DNA from: Ligula intestinalis
Lineage: Eukaryota; Platyhelminthes; Cestoda; Diphyllobothriidea; Diphyllobothriidae
Reading direction: 5' to 3'
Length of the DNA: 64,000 bases
Assembly: GCA_036362985.1 (NCBI GenBank)
Contig: JAYGXS010000003.1
Coordinates: forward strand, 5,322,406 to 5,386,405
Shown here: positions 53,126 through 63,679 of the stretch, in pieces
How the letters are laid out: each line of letters begins with the position of its first letter
Position numbering within the stretch: position 1 is the stretch's first letter
The notes under the pieces: generated by a model
Told to the model about the DNA's origin: nothing
The model's database searches: none
The model's input: the letters and a program-made list of their open reading frames with translations, nothing else
Position numbers and translations under genes: made by a program

Positions 53126-54115
53126 CGTTCAAGCAATCTAGTCTATAAAACCAACTACGATAAACGACCCGAGACGTGACTCCATGGCTACACTATCTAT
53201 TTGCCTGTTTGTGGTCCTAACAGCCCGTCAGCATTTTCAAGAAACATTTATTTTCAGAGGATTTCCCCAAAGTTCATTGGTATACGCCTATTTGGAAAAG
53301 TCCTGGGATGAGACACCACCATCCTGAACCCCTAGCAGGTGAAACGCTTGGATTAATAATCACCAAACAAACCCCTTGTTTTCTAGAAATTTATCGTGCA
53401 CCATCATTATTTGACTTCTGATATTTCCCGTATCAGTAATAAGAGCAGCCGTAGCCACTTCGTTTAGAGGTATGGATTTGTGGTACTTAACAAATTCTGA
53501 ATTAGAATAAAATGTTATTGGAAAATAATTTAGATAAGTTGTTATTCATCTGACTGGGTCAAAACTCGCGGGTACATAAACGGCTCGCCCGATGCTACAG
53601 CTTGTCTTTCGGAGTCGGAACACCACCGGTGACATCAGCATTCAATAGTTTATAGTGTAATAGGCTCGGAGAGCATCTATCGCACTCTTTCTTATATTCA
53701 AAAATTTGCTCAGATGGCAAGGCAATTTCAACACGACCGAAGGTTGGCACCGACACAGTGATTCGCAAAACTACACAGCCTGTCTACGGGTGCATCACAC
53801 AATGTCGTCCCCAATGCTAGAGGAAGGGTGGGTTACTTTCTATTGAAACATTTCTTAAGAGCATAGTTTTAGTCATCCAAAGTTATCAGGCCAGAATGCA
53901 ATTTGTCGGCACTGGCGGAAAAATGTTCTACATATGCGTCGAAAAATTTCCTCGTCAAATGGATTATTAGCACATTAATCGGGGTATTTTCTGATAGCTC
54001 GGCTCAAAACGACGCTGGTTTGCTTATTGATGTCATTCACATGCCCAGGAGTAACATTTTGCTAACAGAAGAGAACTGGCGAGTTCCAACAAGCAAGTCA
54101 GCTGGATAAGATTCT
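53126..54115. other. Stretch without a recognised gene
   Basis: A 68-codon frame at 53903-54109 has no motif. Nothing else noted. Confidence 0.4.
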
Positions 54116-54119
54116 GTCG

Positions 54120-54840
54120 CTGGAACAAGAGGTTTATTGGCTGGTAGGACACGATTATCCGATGCAATTGGAGAAAACGGGGACAATGCAAATGGAGCGC
54201 AAGGTTAATAGTACCCTCTGGTCACGAACCACGGCCGTATAATAATTAGCAGTGGTGATGATGGCTCGGCAGTCTGCGTTCGAATCATTAATGGCCGTAA
54301 TTTCATCATGCTGGATGTTGGCATGACAATTACACAGCGTTTTTGCCTCTGTCATTCGACCTGTTGGTAGACCACGCCCTTCTCACGTGCACAATTTCTT
54401 TGCGTAAGCGAAGTCGCAGTGCCCAATATGGGAACAAGAATTCGCTATGCTTGTTTACGGACTGCGGTTGAGAGAACCGCTCACGCAGTTATTACTTCTT
54501 GGGATGCATTCGGCCTCGTTAAACTTCAAAATATGGCTTAAAATTGTTCACTAAGCTGTCTCCCTAAACTCGTGTATTTCCTCCTTACCAATACTGTCTG
54601 CTCAGCTATGCGCGTCCAGAGTCATCTGTTGGTTTCTCCGGCGTTTTTGCTTTGTCCAAAGTGAACAAAATCCGGCAGACGACTCCAGACGTGTCCACCG
54701 TCCTCATGCTCTGAGCCTGATGCTTGCCTACAGCATGTGTGCGACCTCAATTCCAAGTGGATTCAGAAGGCAGCTATCTGTTTCGAGCGACTTTATATTT
54801 GCGGGGGAGGTCACCCTTTGTTAGGGTCGGTCAGATTTCG
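54120..54840 (-). pseudogene. Penelope-like element remnant (family A-related)
   Basis: Minus-strand pieces in shifting frames follow the 51255-51980 copy: GIEVAH-like (about 54760), a segment with DFVHFGQSKNAGETNR (VGLIGR counterpart, about 54650), RIAEQTVLVRRKYTS, FKF-like and TRPNASQEVITA, then the 3' part with EITAINDSNADCRA at 54355-54155 (compare IVAISESNAKCQA at 51271-51537). Multiple stops. Confidence 0.6.
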
Positions 54841-55309
54841 TTTCTCCTGCCATTTACCTAGTTATCGGTTAAAAAAGTTGCACAGGTAGTCATTCGCTCT
54901 CAGGATCCATCGATGATACTTTCATTCTGCAACCTTGTCTTCCATTTGCTTGCAACGCCTCTCAATGCCTTTCAACGCGGCGATATATTGTTCTTATGTT
55001 ATAGCGTTTGTGACTGATTCGGTGGTTTCTGATTAAGTTGAGTATATGCGTAGTGTTTGTAGCTTTACTTAATGCTTCACTATTCCAATTCAATAACTGA
55101 ATAGTGTTGATAAGCTACGGTGTAGTTACTAGGTTCGTGGATCCGCGCTCTCCTGTTGAAATATCACAGGCGAATTAATTGATATTTACTTTATAACGGT
55201 CACAGGCTGCTAACCGAACTAATTCGTTCCGTTTCTTCTCTGTGAATCTCTCTGGAGCCCCGTGAGCAGCCACAAAGTGGACAGTAGTGGAGGTAGATGA
55301 ATATTTCTG

Positions 55310-55400
55310 GTACCATTTTGGATTAGGTATGACTGGTAGATGACGGCCAGTGAGGCAGAAGTAGCATTCTACTCTTTTGTCTTTGTCAGCAATTTTAGTT
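55310..55400 (+). repeat. SINE fragment (core and tail)
   Basis: GGTATGACTGGTAGATGACG, GCCAGTGAGGCAGAAGTAGC and TCTTTTGTCTTTGTCAGC. The head is not recognisable. Confidence 0.55.
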
Positions 55401-55539
55401 GGATACACTAATAGCAACTATGTGGCTGGTAGTGTGGATCAAGGGTGATCCCCAGGGTAAAAAGGGACGAGTGAACTCCGTTAGTGGTTGGTGAGTGCTT
55501 GCCACTAACTGACAAGAATCCCGATCTTAATCGACAAAA

Positions 55540-55700
55540 TGAAGATCTCGTGGCATATTTGTAAGAGCATTGGACTTCTGCTTGACAGATCGCGGATTTA
55601 AGTTTCGGGTGGTGCGCCACCTTGGGTATGACTGGCTGATGACGGCTAATGAACCAGAAATCGCCATTCCAAGTTGACGCTTATTGCAGTTCAGGTTTTG
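55540..55700 (+). repeat. tRNA-derived SINE copy
   Basis: TCTCGTGGCATATTTGTAAG (A-box-like), ATCGCGGATTTAAGTTTCGG (B-box-like), GGTATGACTGGCTGATGACG, GCTAATGAACCAGAAATC, GCCATTCC. It lies 150 bp downstream of the previous SINE fragment in the same orientation. Confidence 0.65.
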
Positions 55701-56330
55701 GAGACCGCAACTAAAACACTGCCGTAATCAGACTGAGTTTTTGCAAGTGAGCATATGCCCAATCCTCTTAAGGCATTCCTTGCCTTTACGTTGTTGTAAA
55801 ACATTTTAATTTAGTCCCTTAGTCACTTAGTCTTGTCGGGTTAGCTAGGTGGCAATTGTTTAGGTGAAAACTAAACCACCCGAATGTTCGGCCTCGGTTT
55901 GCCTTCAAACATTCGCGGCCTTCAGCTCCAAAATTGGATTGTTTTACTTCTTACCTAAACACTCACAACCCAACTATCTCAGTTAATGTTCCCACTTTAC
56001 AGAGTAGCGCCCACCTACCCCTTTCCCTTATGGAATAGCTTCAAAATTTGTCGTTACATAAATTTTAGAAAAAATTATGAAAAAAATTGTTTGGAGTACA
56101 GCATTTGGGTGTTGCCGCGACCGTTAGAGTTTCGCATGTGTTGAGGGTACTGTTTGTGGTCGATGACTTTGGCCAACAAAAGCAGCATAACTAGGCGAAG
56201 AGAAGAACATGATTTGTTTATACAGTTAACTCTAAAGTAATATTAATAAATAAGAAGGTAGTTTCTCCCTCTTTCTGCAGATCAACGTGTGCATTTTAAA
56301 TATTTTTATGGGCATCTCGTAAATCCAACG
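55701..56330. other. Stretch without a recognised gene
   Basis: Nothing recognised. Confidence 0.4.
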
Positions 56331-56334
56331 CATT

Positions 56335-56545
56335 ACCCCCACAAGAGCGACAGTTTTTCTCCTAAAAATCCCTGAGGAGTTTTTAACTGTCTGCTCCTAT
56401 TTTCATCCTATGATACAGGACAACTGGCCTCGCCAACAATCTGAGCAACAAATTTTCTGCTACCACTGCACATATGAACAAATGGCGCACTAAAAGAATT
56501 TTTCCTACATATCCATCAATATACTGATACTGATACTGATCTTGG
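56335..56545 (+). repeat. CR1 3' UTR/tail (copy D) ending in (ATACTG)n
   Basis: ACAAGAGCGACAGTTTTTCT and AGGAGTTTTTAACTGTCTGC are shared with copy B; it ends ATACTGATACTGATACTG at 56521-56540. No coding part precedes it. Confidence 0.7.
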
Positions 56546-56549
56546 AGCT

Positions 56550-57815
56550 TTTGCTGACCTTTCTAGTTTAGTTCAGATCACTCGTGTGAACTCCTGTGAA
56601 ATCCGAATTTGTTTAAAAGCAATGAAAATATATCAAAAATGTGAAAATTCAGCGTTAAAACTATAAGGCAATATGTTCAACTTGTACAGAGCACCGGCCA
56701 AGAGTCTGAATCGGTTGGCTAAGTGCATTGAGGTCAGCACTTTGGCGCAAGTACAGAATGGGAGCGATTTGATCAAGTGTCAGTTAAGATACTCTTTTCC
56801 CTCAAAGCCGTTGAGCCCCATCCCGCAACATACCTTGGCCGCAGTTCGTATAGTTTCCCCCCGCTTTATGTCAGAAGTTGCTCATAGCGCTACGCTCCCC
56901 ACCAGTTACTGATCGGACATAATGATGGTTGATCCTGTAGCCAATCCGGCGGTGTGGCGGTGGTGAAAAGAAGTCCCTGCTGCCATATGATTGCTGCAAC
57001 GCTAAGAAGCGTTTCAAGCATTCATACATTCCCATTCAACAGTCCCATCTCATTGTATCGCAACAATCTTATCAAACAACCTCTTAATTTTTGTAAAAGC
57101 AGCTTGTTCTCTTACATTTTATTTTTTTTAAGTGGAGCTCCGTTGAACACTGTCCCCGCTTTCATGATAGGAATTTTTTCACTGCTTCCTCCCTTGCTCA
57201 CAATACTTCTCAGAGTGTTGACTATAAGTTTAAAATGACGATATGTTGGCGGCTAGGAAACACTCTGACTCACATACTAAACGCTTCTTCTGCCTATGTG
57301 GTTGCTCGCAAAGAGCAGAATTTATCTACTTTGCATTTATTTTTACCACAGCACTAAGGTTTGAATGACGAGGCCCTCCGGGCCTAAAATATATTATCTA
57401 TTTTTTTATGAAACGCCTTTCCTTGTTTGATCTAATTTACTTTTCGTGTATGTAAAGGTTTATAACGAGTAGACTATTTTCCGTGCATTATTTCTTTACT
57501 TTCTCATAAAATTCCCGTTCGCGTGCTTGGTATGACGCTCATCGACCTTGCTCCGATCTCCCGCTGATTAAGAGAGCGTTTTAAGGTCATTTTTCGATGT
57601 GTGTGCCAACATCAATGTCTTTGGCTGCTACAAATTGGACGAATTATTTCTAGTGTTCGCGGTACAGGCAGATATATTTGCACTCATTCATGTGTATTAC
57701 GTAAGTAAAACCTCAAGTTTCTACAAGTGCGAATGCGAATGTAAGTATGCACACGTGATACACAAGTAATAATTTAATAAATCTGTTTTACTTAAATAAA
57801 GTGAGTAGTACCATG
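56550..57815. other. Stretch without a confident gene; short GC hairpin at about 57372
   Basis: Two plus-strand frames (56673-56912 and 56954-57238) lack recognised domains. GAGGCCCTCCGGGCCT (about 57370-57386) forms a 6-bp GC stem before an AT-rich run and might mark the 3' end of an element. Confidence 0.35.
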
Positions 57816-57819
57816 CAGC

Positions 57820-58150
57820 TGAGGATCTAATTGCTCTTGCGTTAAGACTACAGCGGTCGGCTTCACCTTAAAGACCTCAGCGGAAGCAAACACAACAGCC
57901 TCCTGGGGTAAAGCATTCCAAGCCTCGACTACCCTAATGCTGAAAATAAACTTTCATGTGTCCAGTCTGACCCCAGTCACATGTAATTCGAATGGGAGCC
58001 CTCTTAATTTCATGATTGTTGCTAGCTCGAAGCAGTCACGAGGTACAGGGCAGCCGTCCTGCCCGTGAATGGTCCGAAATGTAGGTACAAGATCACCTCG
58101 TAGCTGCCCATAAATCAATCCACATATATCAAGATATGGCAACCATTATG
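57820..58150 (-). pseudogene. CR1 ORF2 C-terminal fragment
   Basis: The minus strand reads IYGQLRGDLVPTFRTIHGQD, CFELATIMKLRGLPFELHVT, GVRLDT, a stop, then FSIRVVEAWNALPQEAVVFA. It matches the last 90 residues of CR1 copy A (QIRGDLIQAFRMLRGQD..., RVIQAWNALPAD). It is isolated from copy E, which starts further right. Confidence 0.8.
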
Positions 58151-59373
58151 TCTCTGAAAGGAATCTTCAATTTAATTCGCTAAAGGTAGGACGATACCTA
58201 AAAAGAGATCCGTACAAAGCACTTTATTCAGGCTGTTTTCCAAATAATGTCACTTACTGCGTGCTCTTTTTGAGGAACACCGCCGTGAAGCTGCGGCAAG
58301 CAAAGGGCCGCACCTCCAATTGACGACAAGTGTGAAATCTGGGTACTGTATTCACATCCAATGAAATAATTTACCACAAGTTTCCGGTACGAAAATTCCG
58401 CAAGTTTGCCACACGAGCCAAAACCTTCCAGACGAGTAAACTGGCTCACGGCCGGCAACTCTGTGACGGCTAGTTGTGCGGAAGAAGCTGTCGGACGCTG
58501 CATATGCAGGCGCATGTCCATATTTTACACCGTCTGTTCTGAGACATGCAGCGGTATATACTGCAATGTCTCTATCACCCATTCCACTTTCTTTTGTATT
58601 TTTGACGTACGTGAGAACTTCGGAGTTCGCGCTGACGTCTTTCAGCTGGGGAACGCTTTTCCCGGCTCTTGCATTTGAATCAACCAGATTATCCAGGGAA
58701 ACACTTACTAGTGTATGTAGACGATATTCCTACCGGCACGGTCAGGTCAGGTTTATTAGACAAATATAGGTAAATACCTGTGAACTCTCTCTTGGTACAG
58801 AGCAGCTTTGATGCAGAACACGTCGCGTTGCCAGTAATAAAACTGCATAAAAGGGACAGACAGAAAAAAATCCCTAGGCACTGTAAATGATTCTGAGGGT
58901 TTTCATGTCATTTGCGGGCTTTTGAGGAGAAAAATTGTCGCCCGTGGGAGGTGGGGTGTAGAGTCTTTGCAAATCGCATGGCCTGCTGCTGAAAGTGTTT
59001 GATGCATGTCAGGAGGAGTCTATCGTGGTTTTTATCAATATCCTAAGGGTCACACGAGGAGGAGACCGCAGAAGTCACGAGAACATCACCGAGTGTCGGA
59101 GATACGCCCATCGTACACCGTTGCTGGTTACCGGGGCTGCCAGTTTACAAAACAAGGAGCCCCACCAAGATCCTCAGCAGTCTGTAAGTCATAGCCATTA
59201 GGAAGGACCTTACATGGTTTCCTAGACTAGGACCAAAAGTTTCGGCGGAGGCGTTTGATGAAATTTGTGTAAAGGATAATGCATCATGTAGTTATTATAA
59301 AAAATCATTGCTGAAAAGTAGCGAGTAGTATGTGTTTTGTAAATGTAATTACCCTGTCTTGCCTAGCTTCAAT

Positions 59374-60632
59374 TCAGAGGATATGTTTGCTATACTGTGA
59401 AGTGTTGGTACTACCGTAGCGCCTGATGTTGCATTTGGTGACATTGAATAGCAAAAGCCACCAGTTTGACCATTCCTTGAGTAGGTGCAAACTTGCTTGC
59501 AGATTTGCTTCATCATGTTCTTTTCGGAGGACCTTCCGGAGCTTTAAATCGTTGGCAAACATTATGGTTTGGCAGTCAAATCTGGTTATGCATTCGTCTA
59601 TGTATAGTTTGTATAGTTCGGAAGCCCATATGATCGGTGTTTGCACATTTCTGACTGAATATATACCTGATCTGCAGTGACAGCAAATGGTAGGTTGCGA
59701 GGCACTGATGAACTGCGGTTCGATGAAGTGCTTATGACCCCTCTGGTAGACCCCAGTGGTGGACCAACTGCGCCGTCTGTAAGTGCGTTTGTTTGTATTG
59801 TCTGACCAGCTGGTGTTCAGGGTTATGCTTGGCTGATGAAGGCTAATAAGCCCGAAACATTTCTGTATCAAGTTACCCCCAGATGCTGTCATACCCCACT
59901 TACTGCTATTATGACTTGGCCGGAATCGGCCTGGCAGGCGGTCACCCGTTGGGGACCTCTGACCACCACACGAACTTTGTTTAGTTCGGAAGCCTATTCG
60001 ATCGGTGTTCGCACATTCCCGAGTGAATATATATATATCTATTCACTCAGGATATATATATATATATATATTTACGGAAGAGGATAGGGCCCAGAACGGA
60101 ACCCTGGGGAACTCCACTATCAACAGCTACCTCTGCCGATCGCTGAACGCCAAGAAATATAGTCTGAGTTCAACCAGTCAGAAAGTGTTCGATCCACCGG
60201 AAAAGGTTACCTTACACGTCTGAGCTTGTATAGGAGACATTGGGGAGGCACAGTGTCAAATGCCTTTTTGAGGTCTAGGAAGACTGCGTGCCCCGTATTT
60301 CCTTGACCAAGTGCTCTGGTCCATTCTTCTAGACAGTAGAGCAAATTTGTCAAGCAGGACCTCCCTCTACGGAATCGTGTTGTTTGTAAGAAAGAAGTCG
60401 ATGACGCTTTAAAAATTGCATCAATTCAATTTTGACACTTCGCTCTATAATCTTGCGGTATTTGGCAGTAAGGCTTACGGGGCTGTAGTTGTCCGCGGAC
60501 GCCCGAATCCCACTTTTGTGTATGGTTTGAGATCCACACTGTCTTCCAATCGGGTGGCAATTGGCCTGTATTAAGTAAGGACCGGAAGAGTAACTTCAAG
60601 GGTTCTGTCAACTCCATGGCTAGCTCTTTCAA
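59374..60632 (-). pseudogene. CR1 reverse transcriptase remnant (copy E, active site FAND) split by a SINE
   Basis: The segment 60632-60426 has MKELAMELTEPLKLLFRSLL and NTGQLPPDWKTVWIS. A region around 60350-60080 corresponds to motifs A and B with shifts (FLDLKKAFDTVPPQ-like; SGVPQGSVLGP-like). After the SINE, 59600-59400 has YIDECITRFDCQTIMFANDL, LKLRKVLRKEHDEANLQASL and FNVTKCNIRRYGS. Motif C is FAND instead of FADD. Confidence 0.8.
59610..60060 (+). repeat. SINE-related unit inserted antisense in CR1 copy E
   Basis: The plus strand has GAACTGCGGTTCGATGAAGT (B-box-like), GCTTGGCTGATGAAGGCTAA and TAAGCCCGAAACATTTCTGT, then GCCTGGCAGGCGGTCACCCG. This is the same unit as the 367-bp array at 30270-31215. 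It is flanked on both sides by a block of about 50 bp (TTCGGAAGCCCATATGATCG and TTCGGAAGCCTATTCGATCG) and ends in TA repeats at 60027-60070. Confidence 0.85.
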
Positions 60633-62143
60633 TAGCTTTGCTGGTATGCAACCCGGACCTGGCGACTTCGTGTCTTAGAGTTCAAGAAGTTCTTGAGGAA
60701 CATTAACTTCCATGAGCTCAACTGAGCCGATGGTCGGAATCTCCTCTGCAAGGAATTTGGTAGCGGTTAGCTCGGCCTCCCTCGTAATAACCGACTGAAG
60801 GAACCCGGATAGATGTTCAGCCTTTGCTTTTTTCTCATTAATTTGACGTCATTATCCGTTTATAACAACGGGATGGGGTCTATTTTAAGTGGATCGCCTA
60901 ATAAAGTTGTAACAACCTTTGGATTTCCTACTACATGGTTTACTAGGTCATTCTGGAAGATTTTGTGGGTTTTTAGCACAAGACCCCTAACGCTATTTCT
61001 CTGTGCCTTGTACTTTTTTTGCAACTCAGTAGTCTTCTATCTATGATGTGATTGCCGCAGCTTTCGTTTACAATTAACCTCCCTCTTTAGTGTGTTCATA
61101 AACCATTGGGGCCTATTTGTGGTTTTCATTTTCCAGGTGGGCAGAATCCGGGGATTAGTCCGTGTACTTATCTGTTTCCTACCTAGTTCAGGTCGGTGTC
61201 TTTGGTATGCGCTGCTGGATGATGAGGGTTCTTCACGAATAATTCTTTGCTGTTTCAACTGCCCTTAAAGACATTTGCCGAATTGTTTTCAATGTGCAAT
61301 ACTGCTAGACAGAGAGTGGTTAAAATGTCACCCTGGATTGATGCACGGCTGAATATAGCTGTGCAGAAGCACCAATCAAAAATCCATGAATGATAGGCTT
61401 TTTACAGGCCTGAAATATTCTTACTCCGAAACCTCTAACACCTATACTGCATGGATATTATTTTCCCGTTTTGATATTTTTGTACCTTTGTTGGCCGGTT
61501 TTTTTGACGTAGAACGAATGCCCAATCTTGCACACTATTGACTAAACATAAAACCAAAACAGAGGCCATAACTGAGTGCAAAATAAAGGGTTTGTTTTAG
61601 TTTTTTTCCTGTTTCCAAGGGTTTCGACCGGACTCAAGACGTGTCTTACTATTAAACTTTATTATTTATACGTCCTGAAACGCCGATCAATCCCCATGGA
61701 CACAACCGGTGAATGCCTCCTTCAAGTCTAACCTGCGCACTTCGGTTCTCATTTGAGTAAAGGTTCTGCACCATATGTTGTGCCTGACGGTTGAGCTACG
61801 GTCAGGTACTGAGAAGAGTGAATACTCCCACTCAAGTACTTCATGGTCGCTTTTGCCGACAAGATTTAAACAATTTAAGACGTCTACTCTGTCAGGCGAT
61901 TTTGACAGTACAAGGTCCAGGAAGTTGGATTGTTGGCCTTCACGCAGCCTTGTTCTTGTTGTTATAGAAAGGCTTTCTGTACCGTGCGTAGGAGTCGGCG
62001 ATCGAAGCTTATTTCTGATCTTGTCACAGAACTGAGGTTCCAGTCGATATGTGGAGAGTGAAAGTCATTCATAATCATAACACTGGATTGCACGGCAAAT
62101 GCTTCAACTTCCTCTATCAGGCTAGTTTTTAGATGTGGGTCGT

Positions 62144-62416
62144 TCAAAGATGGTCGATAAACCGCCAGGATGTCAAGGGCTTGGGACTCCGGCGTTCTAA
62201 CGGTGAGTCAAAGGGCCCATATGTCGGACGCCAGCTGATCAGTTTTGTCTGACACGAGCAGGCCGTGTCTAACATAGGTGAGCTCATCCCGACCTTGACG
62301 CCCGGCTCTATCTTTTCAGAACAGCTGAAAACTGGGAGAGCAATTTCTCGATCGTCTACCTTCGTGGATAACCATCTCTCTGTTATACAGACGACATCTG
62401 GTTCCACTTGGCACAT
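62144..62416 (-). pseudogene. CR1 endonuclease remnant (copy E)
   Basis: QVEPDVVCITERWLSTKVDD has Arg after the catalytic Glu where copy A has ITETWLS. The frame then shifts. The later piece (62147-61962) has MIMNDFHSPHIDWNLSS, corresponding to MVMGDFNAPHIDWN; Gly-to-Asn and Asn-to-His changes suggest loss of function. Confidence 0.8.
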
Positions 62417-62526
62417 AATAATTTTAAGCTCATCGAATTAAAAGACAAGGCTTTGTGCATTGGTGTACATGCACTCAATTTCATTTCTTGGCTTGCTCAA
62501 GAAGGTTTTACATTCGGTCTTAACCC

Positions 62527-62769
62527 TCACCCTACTAGTTTGACTGTTTGGTTATCTGGAACGGGCGCTGAATCACTTGGTTGTTGTAAATAAGCAAGTT
62601 TTGTTCCGCTTTGCTGACCCTCTTCCTCACTTCGGTAGCAAGTTGACAAGGTTTGTTCTGTTCCGCAGCTGAGAAATCCTGTTGAAAAAACGACTCCCGG
62701 GCCAGAGTATTTTATCCTAAAACGCCTAGACGGAATAAGCTTAGCTTCGGGTCTGCTGGTCATGATCAT
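62527..62769 (-). pseudogene. CR1 ORF1 C-terminal remnant (copy E), second frame also open
   Basis: From the U6 run (about 62692) the ORF1 frame reads FFQQDFSAAEQNK and continues to a double TAG near 62537. The -1 frame reads VVFSTGFLSCGTEQTL and is open to 62527. These correspond to FFQPDYSLEERLK and GFFSTGLLPGGTAET in copy A. Both frames are therefore stop-free in both copies over about 160 bases. Confidence 0.6.
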
Positions 62770-62770
62770 T

Positions 62771-63675
62771 TTTAGAGGTCAACGACGCGTCGATTCAGTT
62801 GGCCTCTCTGGCCGTCTTCCAAGGCAGAAGGCCTTATCACTGGAGTCGCTTTCTTTATCAAAATGCTAAAAGGAAGTCGTGTTATGCGCTTAATAACTTA
62901 ACCGTAGAAGACGAAAACAGGAGTTCTTCTAACGCATACATTTTCTTCTCCACTTCCCGTTTTATAACATGAAGAAGAAAGTTACTGTCATTTGGTGCGG
63001 GAATATCAGAAATGTAAGTTTACAACCCAACAGGCAATGTATGGATGATGCCGGTAGGAACTACATGTGTTTAAAGGCAGTATCCTCCTTCACCGTTCAC
63101 GAATAACAGTCTAGGAAATCTGTTTTCTTGTAGGATTCTTGAACAGGGAATAGTGAATGCTGGGGGTGGGAAATGCAGTGAGGCAACACAAACTGGGCAA
63201 AATTGTGGAGATTGGCAGCCATCGCACGCTGTGAACAGCCACAAACTACAGTTCATCAACCGCAGAAAATACATCGAAAAAGAAGCCGCATTTGATTTTT
63301 TGGAAAAACCCCAACAAGCTTTATTGTCACCTAGAACCATTGGCGATACGCTAAGGTCCCCTTGAGAAAACTTCAAATGGGAAATTCCCGTGGGGTCAAA
63401 ACTAAAGAAAAATTGCAAAGACCCTTAAATTCCTAAATGAGCACGTGAGGTGAGCGGGCAAATTCGTTCACAGCACCGAAACGAATTGATGATGGAGGCA
63501 TCTTAACCACAAAAATACGGTTCAAGCGTTACCGCTCTTGTTTTTTTTTACCCTTTCAGTTGTTGCATCTTGCCCATAAGTCAGCATTGTTTTAGGTTTT
63601 TTCCGGTCTTCGAGGTTTTGGAAGGCGCCCAAGAGGTGCATTACCAAAACCTTACAATCGCCTGTAAACTGGCAT
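62771..63675. other. Stretch without a recognised gene
   Basis: Overlapping open frames on both strands at 63071-63418 have no motif. Nothing else noted. Confidence 0.4.
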
Positions 63676-63679
63676 CATA

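Larger units (their letters stand above)
58739..62770 (-). mobile_element. Long decayed CR1-type LINE (copy E) with an internal SINE
   Basis: In minus-strand order: ORF1 end (62769 to about 62510), endonuclease pieces (62416-62144 and 62147-61962), linker pieces (61258-61037), RT pieces (60632-60426, then about 60360-60075, then 59600-59400), a 3' UTR (about 59370-58760) and an end with (CTGAC)n at 58751-58739. The ORF2 is broken by stops and indels and by a SINE-related insertion at about 59610-60060. It is diverged from copy A but collinear with it. Confidence 0.85.

Noticed and set aside
59374..59892. A 172-codon protein joining a novel N-terminus to an RT piece
   Set aside because: The N-terminal half is the inserted SINE-related unit read antisense and fused by chance to CR1 sequence; similar frames occur in the 30-kb array.
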